The translations under genes were made by a program, and so were the position numbers. A stretch of DNA of 64,000 nucleotides from an uncultured Vampirovibrio sp. Lineage in GTDB: Bacteria; Cyanobacteriota; Vampirovibrionia; Gastranaerophilales; Gastranaerophilaceae. Every line of letters begins with the position of its first letter. Position 1 is the stretch's first letter. Shown piece after piece: positions 1 to 7,835 of this stretch. The notes beneath the pieces were generated by a model. That model had not been told where the DNA came from. It did not search any database and saw only the letters and a program-made list of their open reading frames with translations. The stretch is taken from contig CAJTXZ010000010.1 of assembly GCA_910583725.1 (NCBI GenBank), positions 1 to 64,000 of the forward strand, written 5' to 3'.

Positions 1-305
1 GCTGATCATCCTCTCAAACCAGCTACTGATCGTCGCCTTGGTAGTCCATTACACTACCAACTAGCTAATCAGGCACAGGCTCATCTTAGGGCGCCGGAAC
101 TTTCAAGATTAGTATTTCAACTAAGCTCATATGGGGTATTAGCAGAAGTTTCCCTCTGTTGTCCCCCACCCTAAGGCAGATTTCCTATGTTGTACTCACC
201 CGTCCGCCACTTTCCACAAGAGCAAGCTCTTGCTTCTCGTTCGACTTGCATGTATGAGGCACACCGCCAGCGTTCGTCCTGAGCCAGGATCAAACTCTCC
301 GTTGT
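1..305 (-). rRNA. rrs: 16S ribosomal RNA, 5' portion (runs off the left edge)
   Basis: The minus strand from about 305 downwards carries the conserved 5' signature of bacterial 16S rRNA: GAGTTTGATCCTGGCTCAG, then ACGAACGCTGGCGG, CATGCAAGTCGAACG, GGCGGACGGGTGAGTA and the helix-H9/H11 area, ending inside CAGTAGCTGGTTTGAGAGGA at the window edge. Only the first 305 or so bases are present. The mature 5' end is placed 8 nt upstream of GAGTTTGATC by analogy with E. coli, so it is approximate. Confidence 0.97.
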
Positions 306-324
306 CAGAAATTTATGTCTGACA
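303..324 (-). other. Hairpin at the 5' boundary of 16S rRNA
   Basis: A perfect 7-bp inverted repeat, TGTCAGA (303-309) and TCTGACA (318-324), with an 8-nt loop, lies at the mature 5' end of 16S. It probably belongs to precursor folding or processing; that role is inferred from position only. Confidence 0.5.
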
Positions 325-538
325 CTTCAGAAAGAAGTGATTGACTCAAAATAAAGTTGTCCGTTGTTTTTAAAAAAATCAACAGGTATTTGTCGTTTGT
401 AAATAATGTGTTATTCTGTTTTCAATGTTCAGAGTTAAATTTTTGCTTTAGAATAGTCCAGCCTAAACTGTTTTCTTAATTCCTGAACCATTCCTCACTG
501 AATCATTGGTGTTTGTTTGAACTCACACCGTAATCAGT

Positions 539-566
539 ATCTTATCATTTCAATTTTGTTTGTCAA
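539..566 (-). promoter_or_regulatory. rRNA promoter P2 (proximal)
   Basis: Read on the minus strand, a perfect -35 box TTGACA (566-561) is followed after 16 nt by TAAGAT (544-539). The A/T-rich tract just upstream (567-600) would serve as an UP element. The leader from here to the 16S start is about 230 nt. It contains CTCTGAACATTGAAAAC, resembling the boxA-like stretch of many rRNA leaders. Confidence 0.6.
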
Positions 567-726
567 GCGATTTTTTAAAAAACTTTTTTTAAATTTTTTA
601 ATAAGTTGTATCAGCCAAGAAGATTTAATCTTCTAATCGCTCAACTATTGTTTGTTAATGTTTCTTATTGAGAATGTACTTTCTAGTTCGGTTGGCGAAT
701 TGTTTTTTGTTTCAACCGCCTTTATG

Positions 727-754
727 ATGTTAACACTTCAATTTTTTTTGTCAA
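727..754 (-). promoter_or_regulatory. rRNA promoter P1 (distal)
   Basis: On the minus strand a second perfect TTGACA (754-749) is followed after 16 nt by TAACAT (732-727). The surroundings (AAACCTCTTGACAAAAAAAA) closely resemble those of P2, so the two look like a duplicated promoter driving the rRNA operon. The rest of 325-983 holds the leader and AT-rich spacer; I see no gene in it. Confidence 0.55.
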
Positions 755-983
755 GAGGTTTTTTAAAATTTATTTTTTTATTTTCTTGAGCTTTGATTTA
801 GTTTTGAATGTGCATCGCTTCCGTAACTATTAATGTAAATCAAACAAAAATAATTTCAAGTCTTTTTTTAATAAAAATTATTTTTTTCTTTACAAAACTT
901 AAGATAAATTGCCTCAAACTCAATAAAATCAAGCTATAATCAAAAGACGTAAATTTAATAAAAAAGTTCCCAAAAAAAGTAAA

Positions 984-1901
984 TTAATCAAAAATTTCCT
1001 CTACCCCTGAATTTATCGTGTCTAAATTCTCAATAATAAGATAGCCCTTTTGCAATTTTTGTTTAATATCGGCCCCAAGAAACTTTTTCTTTGCAAAAAA
1101 CACCGGCCCGGAACCAGACATCTGAAACCCGAGGGAGTTTAAAAACCTTAATTCTTCATAATAAGGAAGCAGTGCAAACTCTAAATCATTATTAAAATTT
1201 GAGATTTTATCACCTAAATCATCAAACCTTTGATAAGCTTCCTTTGCTGAAATCTTTAGATTTAAAGGTTTAATTAACGTTATTGGCATGTGTTCAAACT
1301 CTCTGTCAAAAAGGATTTCGCCCCTGCCTTTGCAGAGTTTTATGCCGCCCTTCATACAAAAATTTAAATCCGAACCTAATTTTGAGAGTATGGTATTTAT
1401 CTGTACAGATGTATATGGCATGCCAAAAATTTTATTTAAGGCATAAATAACCCCGCATGCATCAGTGGAACCGCCAGCAAGCCCCGCGCAAACAGGAATA
1501 TTTTTTTCTATATGTATATTAATCATGCCTGAAAATTTTTGATTCAAAGGCAGATTTTGCAAAAACAAAGAAGTCGCCTTGTATGCAATATTTGAAGAAT
1601 CACAAGGTATTTCAGATGAATTTGATGATATTTTTATCACAAAATCAGATTCACCAAAATCATGACTAAAATCCTTAAAAAGCATGCTGATAGATTTATC
1701 ATTCACTGCAGCTTTAGCTAAATTGCCTTCAACAAGGTTATGCGGGATAACTTCAACATCAATATAATCATACAGATTAATAGCAGCCATAATGCTTTCA
1801 ATTGGATGAAACCCGTCAGGGCGCTTCTTTTGAACCTTTAGGGTTAAATTTATCTTCGCTGGTGCTTTAATCTTTATACTGCTTGCTTTTACATTTGTCA
1901 T
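984..1901 (-). CDS. ispE: 4-diphosphocytidyl-2-C-methyl-D-erythritol kinase
   Basis: A GHMP-family kinase that phosphorylates the 2-hydroxyl of CDP-methylerythritol in the cytosolic MEP isoprenoid pathway. The N-terminus has PAKINLTL and RPDGFHPI, as in IspE. The ATP-binding glycine loop is the slightly divergent IPVCAGLAGGSTDA near residue 140, and the C-terminal GHMP motif is MSGSGPVFFA. Length (305 aa) is normal. It is the last gene of a minus-strand operon, 16 nt after the polyvalent-domain gene and downstream of rsmA, and it points towards the 16S gene. An rsmA-ispE pairing is common in bacteria. Confidence 0.95.
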   Translation of the reverse strand: MTNVKASSIKIKAPAKINLTLKVQKKRPDGFHPIESIMAAINLYDYIDVEVIPHNLVEGNLAKAAVNDKSISMLFKDFSHDFGESDFVIKISSNSSEIPCDSSNIAYKATSLFLQNLPLNQKFSGMINIHIEKNIPVCAGLAGGSTDACGVIYALNKIFGMPYTSVQINTILSKLGSDLNFCMKGGIKLCKGRGEILFDREFEHMPITLIKPLNLKISAKEAYQRFDDLGDKISNFNNDLEFALLPYYEELRFLNSLGFQMSGSGPVFFAKKKFLGADIKQKLQKGYLIIENLDTINSGVEEIFD

Positions 1902-1917
1902 GCCGGTACTTTCCTCT

Positions 1918-2487
1918 CTATCCTGATTTATTATTATCAGGGTTGAAAACTTCTACAATATCAGCTATACTTATATTAGCGGTATCTGGTCTGACGAAGG
2001 TCAACCCGTTTGGGCTAACTTCACTTGCAGCACATACCGCTTCTTTTATTCTTTTTACCTTATGCCCCGCGTAAATATACGGCGAAGTTTCATTTTTAGG
2101 TATATCAACAATTATCTGAACACCATAAAGCATGCCCTTATAAATCAGTGCATTATAGTATAATTCCTGTCCTAAAACTTTATTGTCATGCCTAAAATCT
2201 GCCTCTCTTATTTTTAAACAAAAAGAACCTTCAACAAGTTCCTTCAAAATGGCATAAGAATTACGTTTAACTTCATCCCTATACACTCCTTTAAGAGAAC
2301 GATTTATACTAGTTTTGCTAAACTGCACTTCTCTGCCGTTTGATTCAACTTTAATCATGCCAAAAAGAGGCAAATTTCCTATAATCCAATCCTTTAATTC
2401 ATTTACTTTTTCAAAATTCTTAACAGCATTAACTTCAAGCCTGATGGGCTTAACACTATCCAAATTCAAAAGTTCACAATTACTCAT
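1918..2487 (-). CDS. Protein with a phage-type polyvalent (LPD3/PBECR-like) domain
   Basis: Function not established. The middle of the protein (NGREVQFSKTSINRSLKG, then RNSYAILKELVEGS) recalls the LPD3/PBECR group, found in large polyvalent phage proteins and related to the Barnase-EndoU-ColicinE5/D-RelE nuclease fold; this is a family resemblance from memory. No signal peptide or membrane segment is visible. I start it at the ATG at 2487, which overlaps the rsmA stop by 8 nt and suggests translational coupling. The longer reading frame (to 2550) would run deep into rsmA. It lies between two housekeeping genes, so it may now be part of the host operon rather than a prophage remnant. Confidence 0.6.
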   Translation of the reverse strand: MSNCELLNLDSVKPIRLEVNAVKNFEKVNELKDWIIGNLPLFGMIKVESNGREVQFSKTSINRSLKGVYRDEVKRNSYAILKELVEGSFCLKIREADFRHDNKVLGQELYYNALIYKGMLYGVQIIVDIPKNETSPYIYAGHKVKRIKEAVCAASEVSPNGLTFVRPDTANISIADIVEVFNPDNNKSG

Positions 2488-3349
2488 CCTGATTTGCCTC
2501 ATACAAGGCCTTTGATAATTTGCAAAAATCATCAATTGAAAGTTTTTCACCCCTTATCTGAACGTCAAAACCAGCCATCATCAGGGCTTTTTCCACATTC
2601 TTAAATCCGGCATTGAAGAGTGAATTTTTAATATTTTTTCTCCTTGATAAAAAGCATGCCTTTATAGTCCTTTTTAGATAAGGCGTAATTTCACATTTTG
2701 GCTCATCATTAATCTTTATCCTGACTATAGCGCTATCAACCTTTGGCGATGGATAAAAAGACTTTGCCCCGACCTTCATAATAATTGAAGAATCTGCCCA
2801 AAAATTAGACAAAATAGAAAGCATGCCATATTCTTTGTTTTGTGAATTTTGGTCTGCAACAATCCTTTTTGCTACCTCGTACTGTACCATAAGAATAATT
2901 TCAGATATCAGCCCTCTGTTTTCATTATTAATTTCATCAATCTCACCCAAAAGATACGCAATAATAGGAGATGTTATATAGTATGGAATATTTGCTACAA
3001 CCTTAATCTTTGCACCATGCTCATATTCATCTTGAAAAATATCCTTTAAATTTGTCTTTAAAATATCAGCATGGATTAAAGAAAAATTATTTTGCCCTGC
3101 TAAATTCTTTTCTAAAACCTTAATCGCATCATCATCTAATTCAACAGCGACAACCTTTTTTGCCTTTTCTACAAGCTTTTCTGTCACAAAACCAAGCCCC
3201 GGACCTATTTCAAGAATAATATCTTCGTTATTTACATTTGACAATATTTTATTAATAACATCGGGGTTAATAAGAAAATTCTGTCCAAGACGCTTTTTTG
3301 CCCTGAATTTTTTCGCCCTTAAAATATAAACATTTTTTTGAAAATCCAT
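2480..3349 (-). CDS. rsmA: 16S rRNA adenine(1518/1519) N6-dimethyltransferase
   Basis: RsmA/KsgA uses SAM to dimethylate two adjacent adenines in helix 45 of 16S rRNA, a late step in 30S assembly. Visible motifs are RLGQNFLINPDVINKI at the N-terminus, the SAM-binding ILEIGPGLGFVTEKL, the acidic VVAVELDDDAI, and the catalytic NIPYYITSPI. Length (289 aa) is typical. First gene of a three-gene minus-strand operon. The ATG lies 6 nt after an extended -10 box and has no Shine-Dalgarno sequence, so the message is probably leaderless. Confidence 0.96.
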   Translation of the reverse strand: MDFQKNVYILRAKKFRAKKRLGQNFLINPDVINKILSNVNNEDIILEIGPGLGFVTEKLVEKAKKVVAVELDDDAIKVLEKNLAGQNNFSLIHADILKTNLKDIFQDEYEHGAKIKVVANIPYYITSPIIAYLLGEIDEINNENRGLISEIILMVQYEVAKRIVADQNSQNKEYGMLSILSNFWADSSIIMKVGAKSFYPSPKVDSAIVRIKINDEPKCEITPYLKRTIKACFLSRRKNIKNSLFNAGFKNVEKALMMAGFDVQIRGEKLSIDDFCKLSKALYEANQDE

Positions 3350-3355
3350 AGAAAC

Positions 3356-3364
3356 ATTATAGCA
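3356..3364 (-). promoter_or_regulatory. Extended -10 promoter of rsmA (leaderless start)
   Basis: Minus-strand TGC-TATAAT (3364-3356) is a perfect extended -10 box. Only six bases (GTTTCT) separate it from the rsmA ATG, so transcription should begin at or next to the start codon. Confidence 0.65.
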
Positions 3365-3438
3365 AAAATAATCTTTTTTATACGTTATAAAGATACAAAG
3401 GCAATATCTGATAAGCTAAATGTTTAAAAAATGGTTTA

Positions 3439-3447
3439 TGGTAATAT
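3439..3447 (+). promoter_or_regulatory. Extended -10 promoter of the glutamate-cysteine ligase gene
   Basis: TGG-TAATAT (3439-3447) is followed by seven bases and the ATG at 3455. This fits a leaderless transcript and decides the start codon over the in-frame ATG at 3431, which lies upstream of the -10 box. Confidence 0.55.
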
Positions 3448-3454
3448 ACAAATT

Positions 3455-4792
3455 ATGCAAAATACATTAAATTCAGAAATTGATAAAATATTAAACCTGC
3501 CGACAACAAGGGCTGAGATTATAGAATATTATCAAAGCAGCTGTAAAAAAGATGTCTTAAAAACAGGACTTGAATATGAGCGCATATCGCTTGATTCTAG
3601 GGTTTTTGAAACCGCAGATTATGATTATCTTGCTGAGATAATAAAAAATTTTGCACTCATAAACGAATGGGAATTAGTATTTACATCAAACATTATTACA
3701 GGCGCAACCGATGGCTCAAACTCAATATCTTTAGAACCAGGCGGCCAGTTTGAAATAAGTATAGAACCAAAAAACACCGTTGATGATATTTTAGAAAGCC
3801 TGAATCATTTCACAAGGCAGATTGATAAACTTGCGGAATATTATAATATTACCTTTCTGCCATACGGCATAAACCCTAAAAATACCTATCCCGATATAGA
3901 AATTGTAAAAAAACAAAGATATGAAATAATGGCAGCTTATCTTCCCAAAATAGGAAAACTTGCCCCTGTTATGATGAAAGAAACAGCAGGTGTCCAGGCA
4001 AACTACGACTATGTTTCAGAAGATGACGCCATAATGAAGTTAAAAACTGCAGCCTTCATAAGCCCTTTTGCAACAGGTTTTTATGCAAACAGCCCCATTA
4101 GAGGGGGTAATTTAACAAAATACAAAAGTTTTAGAGCTCTCGCCTGGAAATACACAGGCTATGACAGATGCAATCTCTTTTATCAAAACCTTGTAAACTC
4201 AAGGATGGGACAGGGTTTTGAAGATTATATCGACGCCATTTTAGATGTTCCCATGCTCTATATTGAAAGAGACAACAAACTTATTGAAATTAACGGCAAA
4301 ATAACATTCAAGGAATTTATGAAAAAAGGCTTTTTGGAATACTATGCCACTCTTGAAGATTATATTCTGCACTCAAGTCTCACATTTCCTGATGTCAGAT
4401 TAAAAAAATGTATAGAAATTAGAAACCATGACAGCCAGAATAATCTTGGAGCAATAAGCGTATGTGCTCTTTATAAGGGTATACTATATTCAAAAAATGC
4501 AATGTACGATACACTAGAATTTTTAAAACCCCTAAACCACGAGGATTTAGAAATCTTTGGCTTAAAAAGTGCAAGATACGGCCTTGATTATATGGTGGAT
4601 AAACTCAAAATGACAGCAGCAGATGTTACTAAACACATATTTGAAATCTCAAGAAAACACTTGCCGGCAAAAGAAAAAGAATATCTTGATAAACCACTTT
4701 GGCTTTTAAATAATAAAAAATGCACGGCGGATTTACTGTTAGAAAAAGGCATAAAAGATACCGCCTCCCTTGTGGAATATTTAAGAATATAA
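3455..4792 (+). CDS. gshA: Glutamate--cysteine ligase, plant/alphaproteobacterial type
   Basis: Ligates L-glutamate and L-cysteine with ATP, the first step of glutathione synthesis. The sequence has the family motifs TGLEYERISLDS near the start, SLEPGGQFEIS, LPYGINP, MMKETAGVQANYDY and CIEIRNHDSQ, typical of the GCS2 superfamily (plant-type GshA and the related EgtA). Length from this start is 445 aa. No glutathione synthetase gene is in the window, so the product could also be a gamma-glutamylcysteine used directly. Start chosen by the -10 box 7 nt upstream. A small frameshifted HTH gene follows 3 nt after the stop. Confidence 0.85.
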   Translation: MQNTLNSEIDKILNLPTTRAEIIEYYQSSCKKDVLKTGLEYERISLDSRVFETADYDYLAEIIKNFALINEWELVFTSNIITGATDGSNSISLEPGGQFEISIEPKNTVDDILESLNHFTRQIDKLAEYYNITFLPYGINPKNTYPDIEIVKKQRYEIMAAYLPKIGKLAPVMMKETAGVQANYDYVSEDDAIMKLKTAAFISPFATGFYANSPIRGGNLTKYKSFRALAWKYTGYDRCNLFYQNLVNSRMGQGFEDYIDAILDVPMLYIERDNKLIEINGKITFKEFMKKGFLEYYATLEDYILHSSLTFPDVRLKKCIEIRNHDSQNNLGAISVCALYKGILYSKNAMYDTLEFLKPLNHEDLEIFGLKSARYGLDYMVDKLKMTAADVTKHIFEISRKHLPAKEKEYLDKPLWLLNNKKCTADLLLEKGIKDTASLVEYLRI

Positions 4793-4795
4793 ATT

Positions 4796-5015
4796 ATGGC
4801 AAACAATTTCGACAATATAAAAGAAAAAATTTAAAAAAAATATAAAAAACTTTAGACAACAAAAAGAGTTAACTCAGGTGCAATTAAGCATAAACTGCGG
4901 CACAACAGAAGACTATATCTATAGAATAGAAAAGGGTAAGAGGATTCCAAGTATCGAAAGACTATTCAACATAGCAAACACCTTAGGTGTTGATATTATT
5001 GATTTATTAAAATAG
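4796..5015 (+). pseudogene. Small XRE-type HTH gene with a +1 frameshift
   Basis: Read from the ATG at 4796, the frame begins MANNFDNIKEKI and meets TAA at 4832. One base on, the other frame is open to TAG at 5013 and gives FRQQKELTQVQLS, then YIYRIEKGKRIPSIE and LGVDIIDLLK, a complete Cro/CI-type helix-turn-helix. Skipping one T in the run ATTTAAAAAAAA (about 4829-4840) joins the two halves into a normal protein of about 72 aa. It lies 3 nt after the ligase gene, as if in one operon. It may be a pseudogene, a homopolymer sequencing error, or a slippage-controlled gene. The HTH identification is good; the cause of the shift is open. Confidence 0.65.
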
Positions 5016-5057
5016 AAAAGACCTTATTTACACGTTTATACTAAACAAATCTAAGAT

Positions 5058-5168
5058 GTCACCCTGAACCAGTTTGACTACTTTTATCAAAATCTTGATT
5101 TTGCGCAAAATGCCCGATGTCTCACAGAGCCTTTAGTGCAGAAGATACTGAAACAAGTTCAGCATGAC
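5058..5168. repeat. Palindromic intergenic repeat
   Basis: GTCACCCTGAACCAGTTTGA at the left and, inverted, GTCATGCTGAACTTGTTTCA at the right (ending 5168) form imperfect terminal inverted repeats of an element of about 110 bp. The right end (AGATACTGAAACAAGTTCAG) belongs to a type of dispersed intergenic palindrome I have seen in many unrelated bacteria. The rest of the 5016-5348 gap is AT-rich with nothing else recognised except the promoter at its end. Confidence 0.6.
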
Positions 5169-5332
5169 GGCATTGGCTATAATTAGTACGAACATGTACA
5201 TAAGTACCATAAAAATTATCAACTTTCATTTTCAATTGGTGACAATTTGTTACCGTTTGCCCTAAATATTGCAAAAAATATAAAATAAAAATCTTTAAGA
5301 AATTGTAAAAAATCGGCATGGAAATTTTTGTT

Positions 5333-5341
5333 TGATAAAAT
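5333..5341 (+). promoter_or_regulatory. Extended -10 promoter of the histidine kinase gene
   Basis: TGA-TAAAAT (5333-5341) lies 7 nt before the ATG at 5349, with no Shine-Dalgarno sequence, so the kinase message is probably leaderless. Confidence 0.55.
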
Positions 5342-5348
5342 TTTAATT

Positions 5349-7388
5349 ATGGCAAACATTCTAATGATTTCAAAAAATGATAATATTTTAAAAGAAACTA
5401 TGTGTCTCTTTAGCGAACATGGCATCTTTAATACACCATATTTTTATGATAACGATGAAAACACTATAAATTTTATAAAAGAAAACGATTTTGACACAAT
5501 ACTGATTGATGATGAAATAGACTCATACCCAATTCTTTTAAGGCAAATAAAAAATATCGACCCGGAAAAAAATATATTCACATGCCTTCTTTACACTATG
5601 CAAAAATTTGCCAATAGCGATGAAGATTTTTCAGGGTTTGTTGATGTTTTTTTTCAAAAACCATTACAAAAAAATATCTTAATCTCAACCGTTAATTCAC
5701 TCCTTAAAATCAGAAAAAACATAGAAAAATTCAAACAAGATAACAAAGAATTAAACAAAAGCCTATACCAGCTTGATGTTTTATATAATACAAGTTTTAA
5801 GCTGTCAGGAAACTTAGATAAAGAAAAACTCTATGAGATAATGTTTGAAGCTCTTGAAAAAACCCTGAGTTTTGATATGGCATGCGCCCTTATTCACACA
5901 AATTCAAGGAAAAATGAAGATAAATTAATAATCCATTCCCTAAAAAAACCTGACACTGCTCTATTAGAAACAATTAAGCAGCAAATAATCTCTATTTCAA
6001 AAGAAAACAGCACACAAAATTCACAAAAAGATTTTTCAAACCTAACCATAGAGGAACACATAAAACCATCATACGGTAATCAAAACTACGACATAAAATT
6101 TTTAAACAGTGACAAATTAACAGCCCCAATTAGCGTAAAAGACGAAAACTTCGGCACGCTCTTAATCTACAGAAATAAACCCTTCCAAAAGGAAGATGTT
6201 GTCTGCTTTCAGTCTATTGTTCACCAGGTTTCATCCCCCCTAAGGGCAATTACCCTATATAATGAAATCAAAAATACAAACATTGAACTAAAAAAACTGG
6301 AAAGAATAAAATCAGAGTTTGTCTCTATAGTGTCCCACGAATTAAGAACGCCCTTAACCCCCATAAATAATTCTCTTGACATTGTGTTGTCTGAAAATAT
6401 CAGCGACGCTGCGAAAAATTTTACAAATATGGCAAAAAGAAATGTAGCAAGGCTAAGCCGGATGATTGAAGATTTGCTTGACCTTTCAAGGATTGAAACA
6501 GGCAAGTTTGTTTTTAAATTCAACAAATACAACATTAATTCCTCCTTTGACTTCTTATTAAAAACTTTTAAAGACCAGGCTCAAAATAAAGACATAGATT
6601 TTAAAATAAATATTGAAGATATTCTTCCTGACATCTACGCAGATTCAGGCAAAATCGAACAAATATTAACAAACCTGACGGCAAACGCACTTAAATTCAC
6701 CCCAAATGGTGGCAAAATAACAATATCAGCAAAAAATATTTCCATAAACGATATCAATAAAAGTCTCCTGATAAATCCTGTAAACACAATAATATCAGCA
6801 AAAGACAGCAAATACATAAACATCTCAATAAAAGATACGGGAATCGGCATAAAAAATGAAGATATCTCAAAAATATTTGATAAATTCTCGCAAATTGAAA
6901 ATTCACTAACAAGAAACGCAGGCGGCATAGGCCTTGGCCTCACAATCACAAAACATTTTATTGATGCGCACCTTGGGGCAATCCTTGTAAAAAGCGAGGA
7001 AAACAAAGGCTCTGACTTTAATGTCTTTTTACCGGTATATTCAGAATCAAAAGCATTTGAAATAGACCTTAACACCGCAAAAAAACTGAATAATTCAACA
7101 AGTCTTTTAACATTAAAAAGCCATAATGAAGCTAAATGCATAAGCCTAATCTCGCGCCTCAAGAATGAAAATATAATAAAAAACCTAAAAAATTCAAAAG
7201 AAATAAGCTATAAGGATAGCCAAACCTATACCTACAAAACATATTTTTCAAATATGCAAAAAAGTGCATTTGATTTTATGATAAATCAAATAGAAAAACT
7301 TATTAATGGCCCCGAATACACTGCCTGTGGTATAGTATTAGAAAAGGCTGTTTTTAATAAAGAACACGATGATGATTATTCCATCTAA
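5349..7388 (+). CDS. Hybrid-type sensor histidine kinase (REC-like, GAF, HisKA, HATPase)
   Basis: Residues 1 to about 120 look like a receiver domain (acidic ILIDDE, later FFQKPLQKN). A coiled linker and a GAF-like sensory domain follow (about 140-300). The HisKA box is FVSIVSHELRTPLTP with the phospho-accepting His near residue 330. The ATP-binding domain has NLTANALKFTPNGG (N box), DTGIGI (G1) and GGIGLGLTI (G2). About 110 residues after the kinase core match nothing I know. No transmembrane segment is evident, so it is probably cytosolic. It starts a same-strand cluster with a single-domain response regulator (47 nt downstream) and a PilB-like protein; a role in pilus or surface behaviour is inferred from that context. 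Confidence 0.88.
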   Translation: MANILMISKNDNILKETMCLFSEHGIFNTPYFYDNDENTINFIKENDFDTILIDDEIDSYPILLRQIKNIDPEKNIFTCLLYTMQKFANSDEDFSGFVDVFFQKPLQKNILISTVNSLLKIRKNIEKFKQDNKELNKSLYQLDVLYNTSFKLSGNLDKEKLYEIMFEALEKTLSFDMACALIHTNSRKNEDKLIIHSLKKPDTALLETIKQQIISISKENSTQNSQKDFSNLTIEEHIKPSYGNQNYDIKFLNSDKLTAPISVKDENFGTLLIYRNKPFQKEDVVCFQSIVHQVSSPLRAITLYNEIKNTNIELKKLERIKSEFVSIVSHELRTPLTPINNSLDIVLSENISDAAKNFTNMAKRNVARLSRMIEDLLDLSRIETGKFVFKFNKYNINSSFDFLLKTFKDQAQNKDIDFKINIEDILPDIYADSGKIEQILTNLTANALKFTPNGGKITISAKNISINDINKSLLINPVNTIISAKDSKYINISIKDTGIGIKNEDISKIFDKFSQIENSLTRNAGGIGLGLTITKHFIDAHLGAILVKSEENKGSDFNVFLPVYSESKAFEIDLNTAKKLNNSTSLLTLKSHNEAKCISLISRLKNENIIKNLKNSKEISYKDSQTYTYKTYFSNMQKSAFDFMINQIEKLINGPEYTACGIVLEKAVFNKEHDDDYSI

Positions 7389-7435
7389 AATATTTAGTAT
7401 TGCCCTGAAATCTTTAAAAACACCAAGGAGAAGGT

Positions 7436-7804
7436 ATGACAAAAATTTTAATAGTTGACGATGAAAAAGATATAGTGGAAACTATGGCTTTTATGCTTAA
7501 AACCAAAGGCTTTGAAACCATTTTTGCCTATGACGGCGAAGAAGGCCTTAAGCTTGCAAAAGAAGAACATCCTGATTTAATAATCCTTGATGTTATGATG
7601 CCAAAAATCAACGGCTATAAAATTTGCCGCCTTTTAAAATATGATGCAAAATATAAAAATATTCCGATAATTATGGTAACAGCAAGAAGCCAGGAAAATG
7701 ATAAACTGATAGGCGAAGAGACGGGTGCCGATGAATACATAACAAAACCGTTCGAATTTAATAACATACTTGAAGTTATTAACAAATACACAAACCTTGC
7801 CTGA
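7436..7804 (+). CDS. Single-domain response regulator (CheY/PilH-like)
   Basis: A stand-alone receiver of 122 aa. KILIVDDEKD supplies the acidic pocket, Asp52 in LIILDVMMP is the phosphorylation site, followed by the Thr of IMVTAR and the Lys of YITKPFE. There is no output domain, so it should signal by protein contact like CheY, PilG or PilH. An AAGGAG Shine-Dalgarno sequence precedes the ATG. It lies 47 nt after a histidine kinase, its likely partner, and 31 nt before a GspE/PilB-like gene, its likely target. Confidence 0.92.
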   Translation: MTKILIVDDEKDIVETMAFMLKTKGFETIFAYDGEEGLKLAKEEHPDLIILDVMMPKINGYKICRLLKYDAKYKNIPIIMVTARSQENDKLIGEETGADEYITKPFEFNNILEVINKYTNLA

Positions 7805-7835
7805 CACTTATAAAACATTTTTATGGAAAAACAAA

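Noticed and set aside
5122..5319. Minus-strand ORF ending HAELVSVSSALKAL
   Set aside because: The peptide is the translation of the palindromic intergenic repeat, a commonly mis-annotated sequence.
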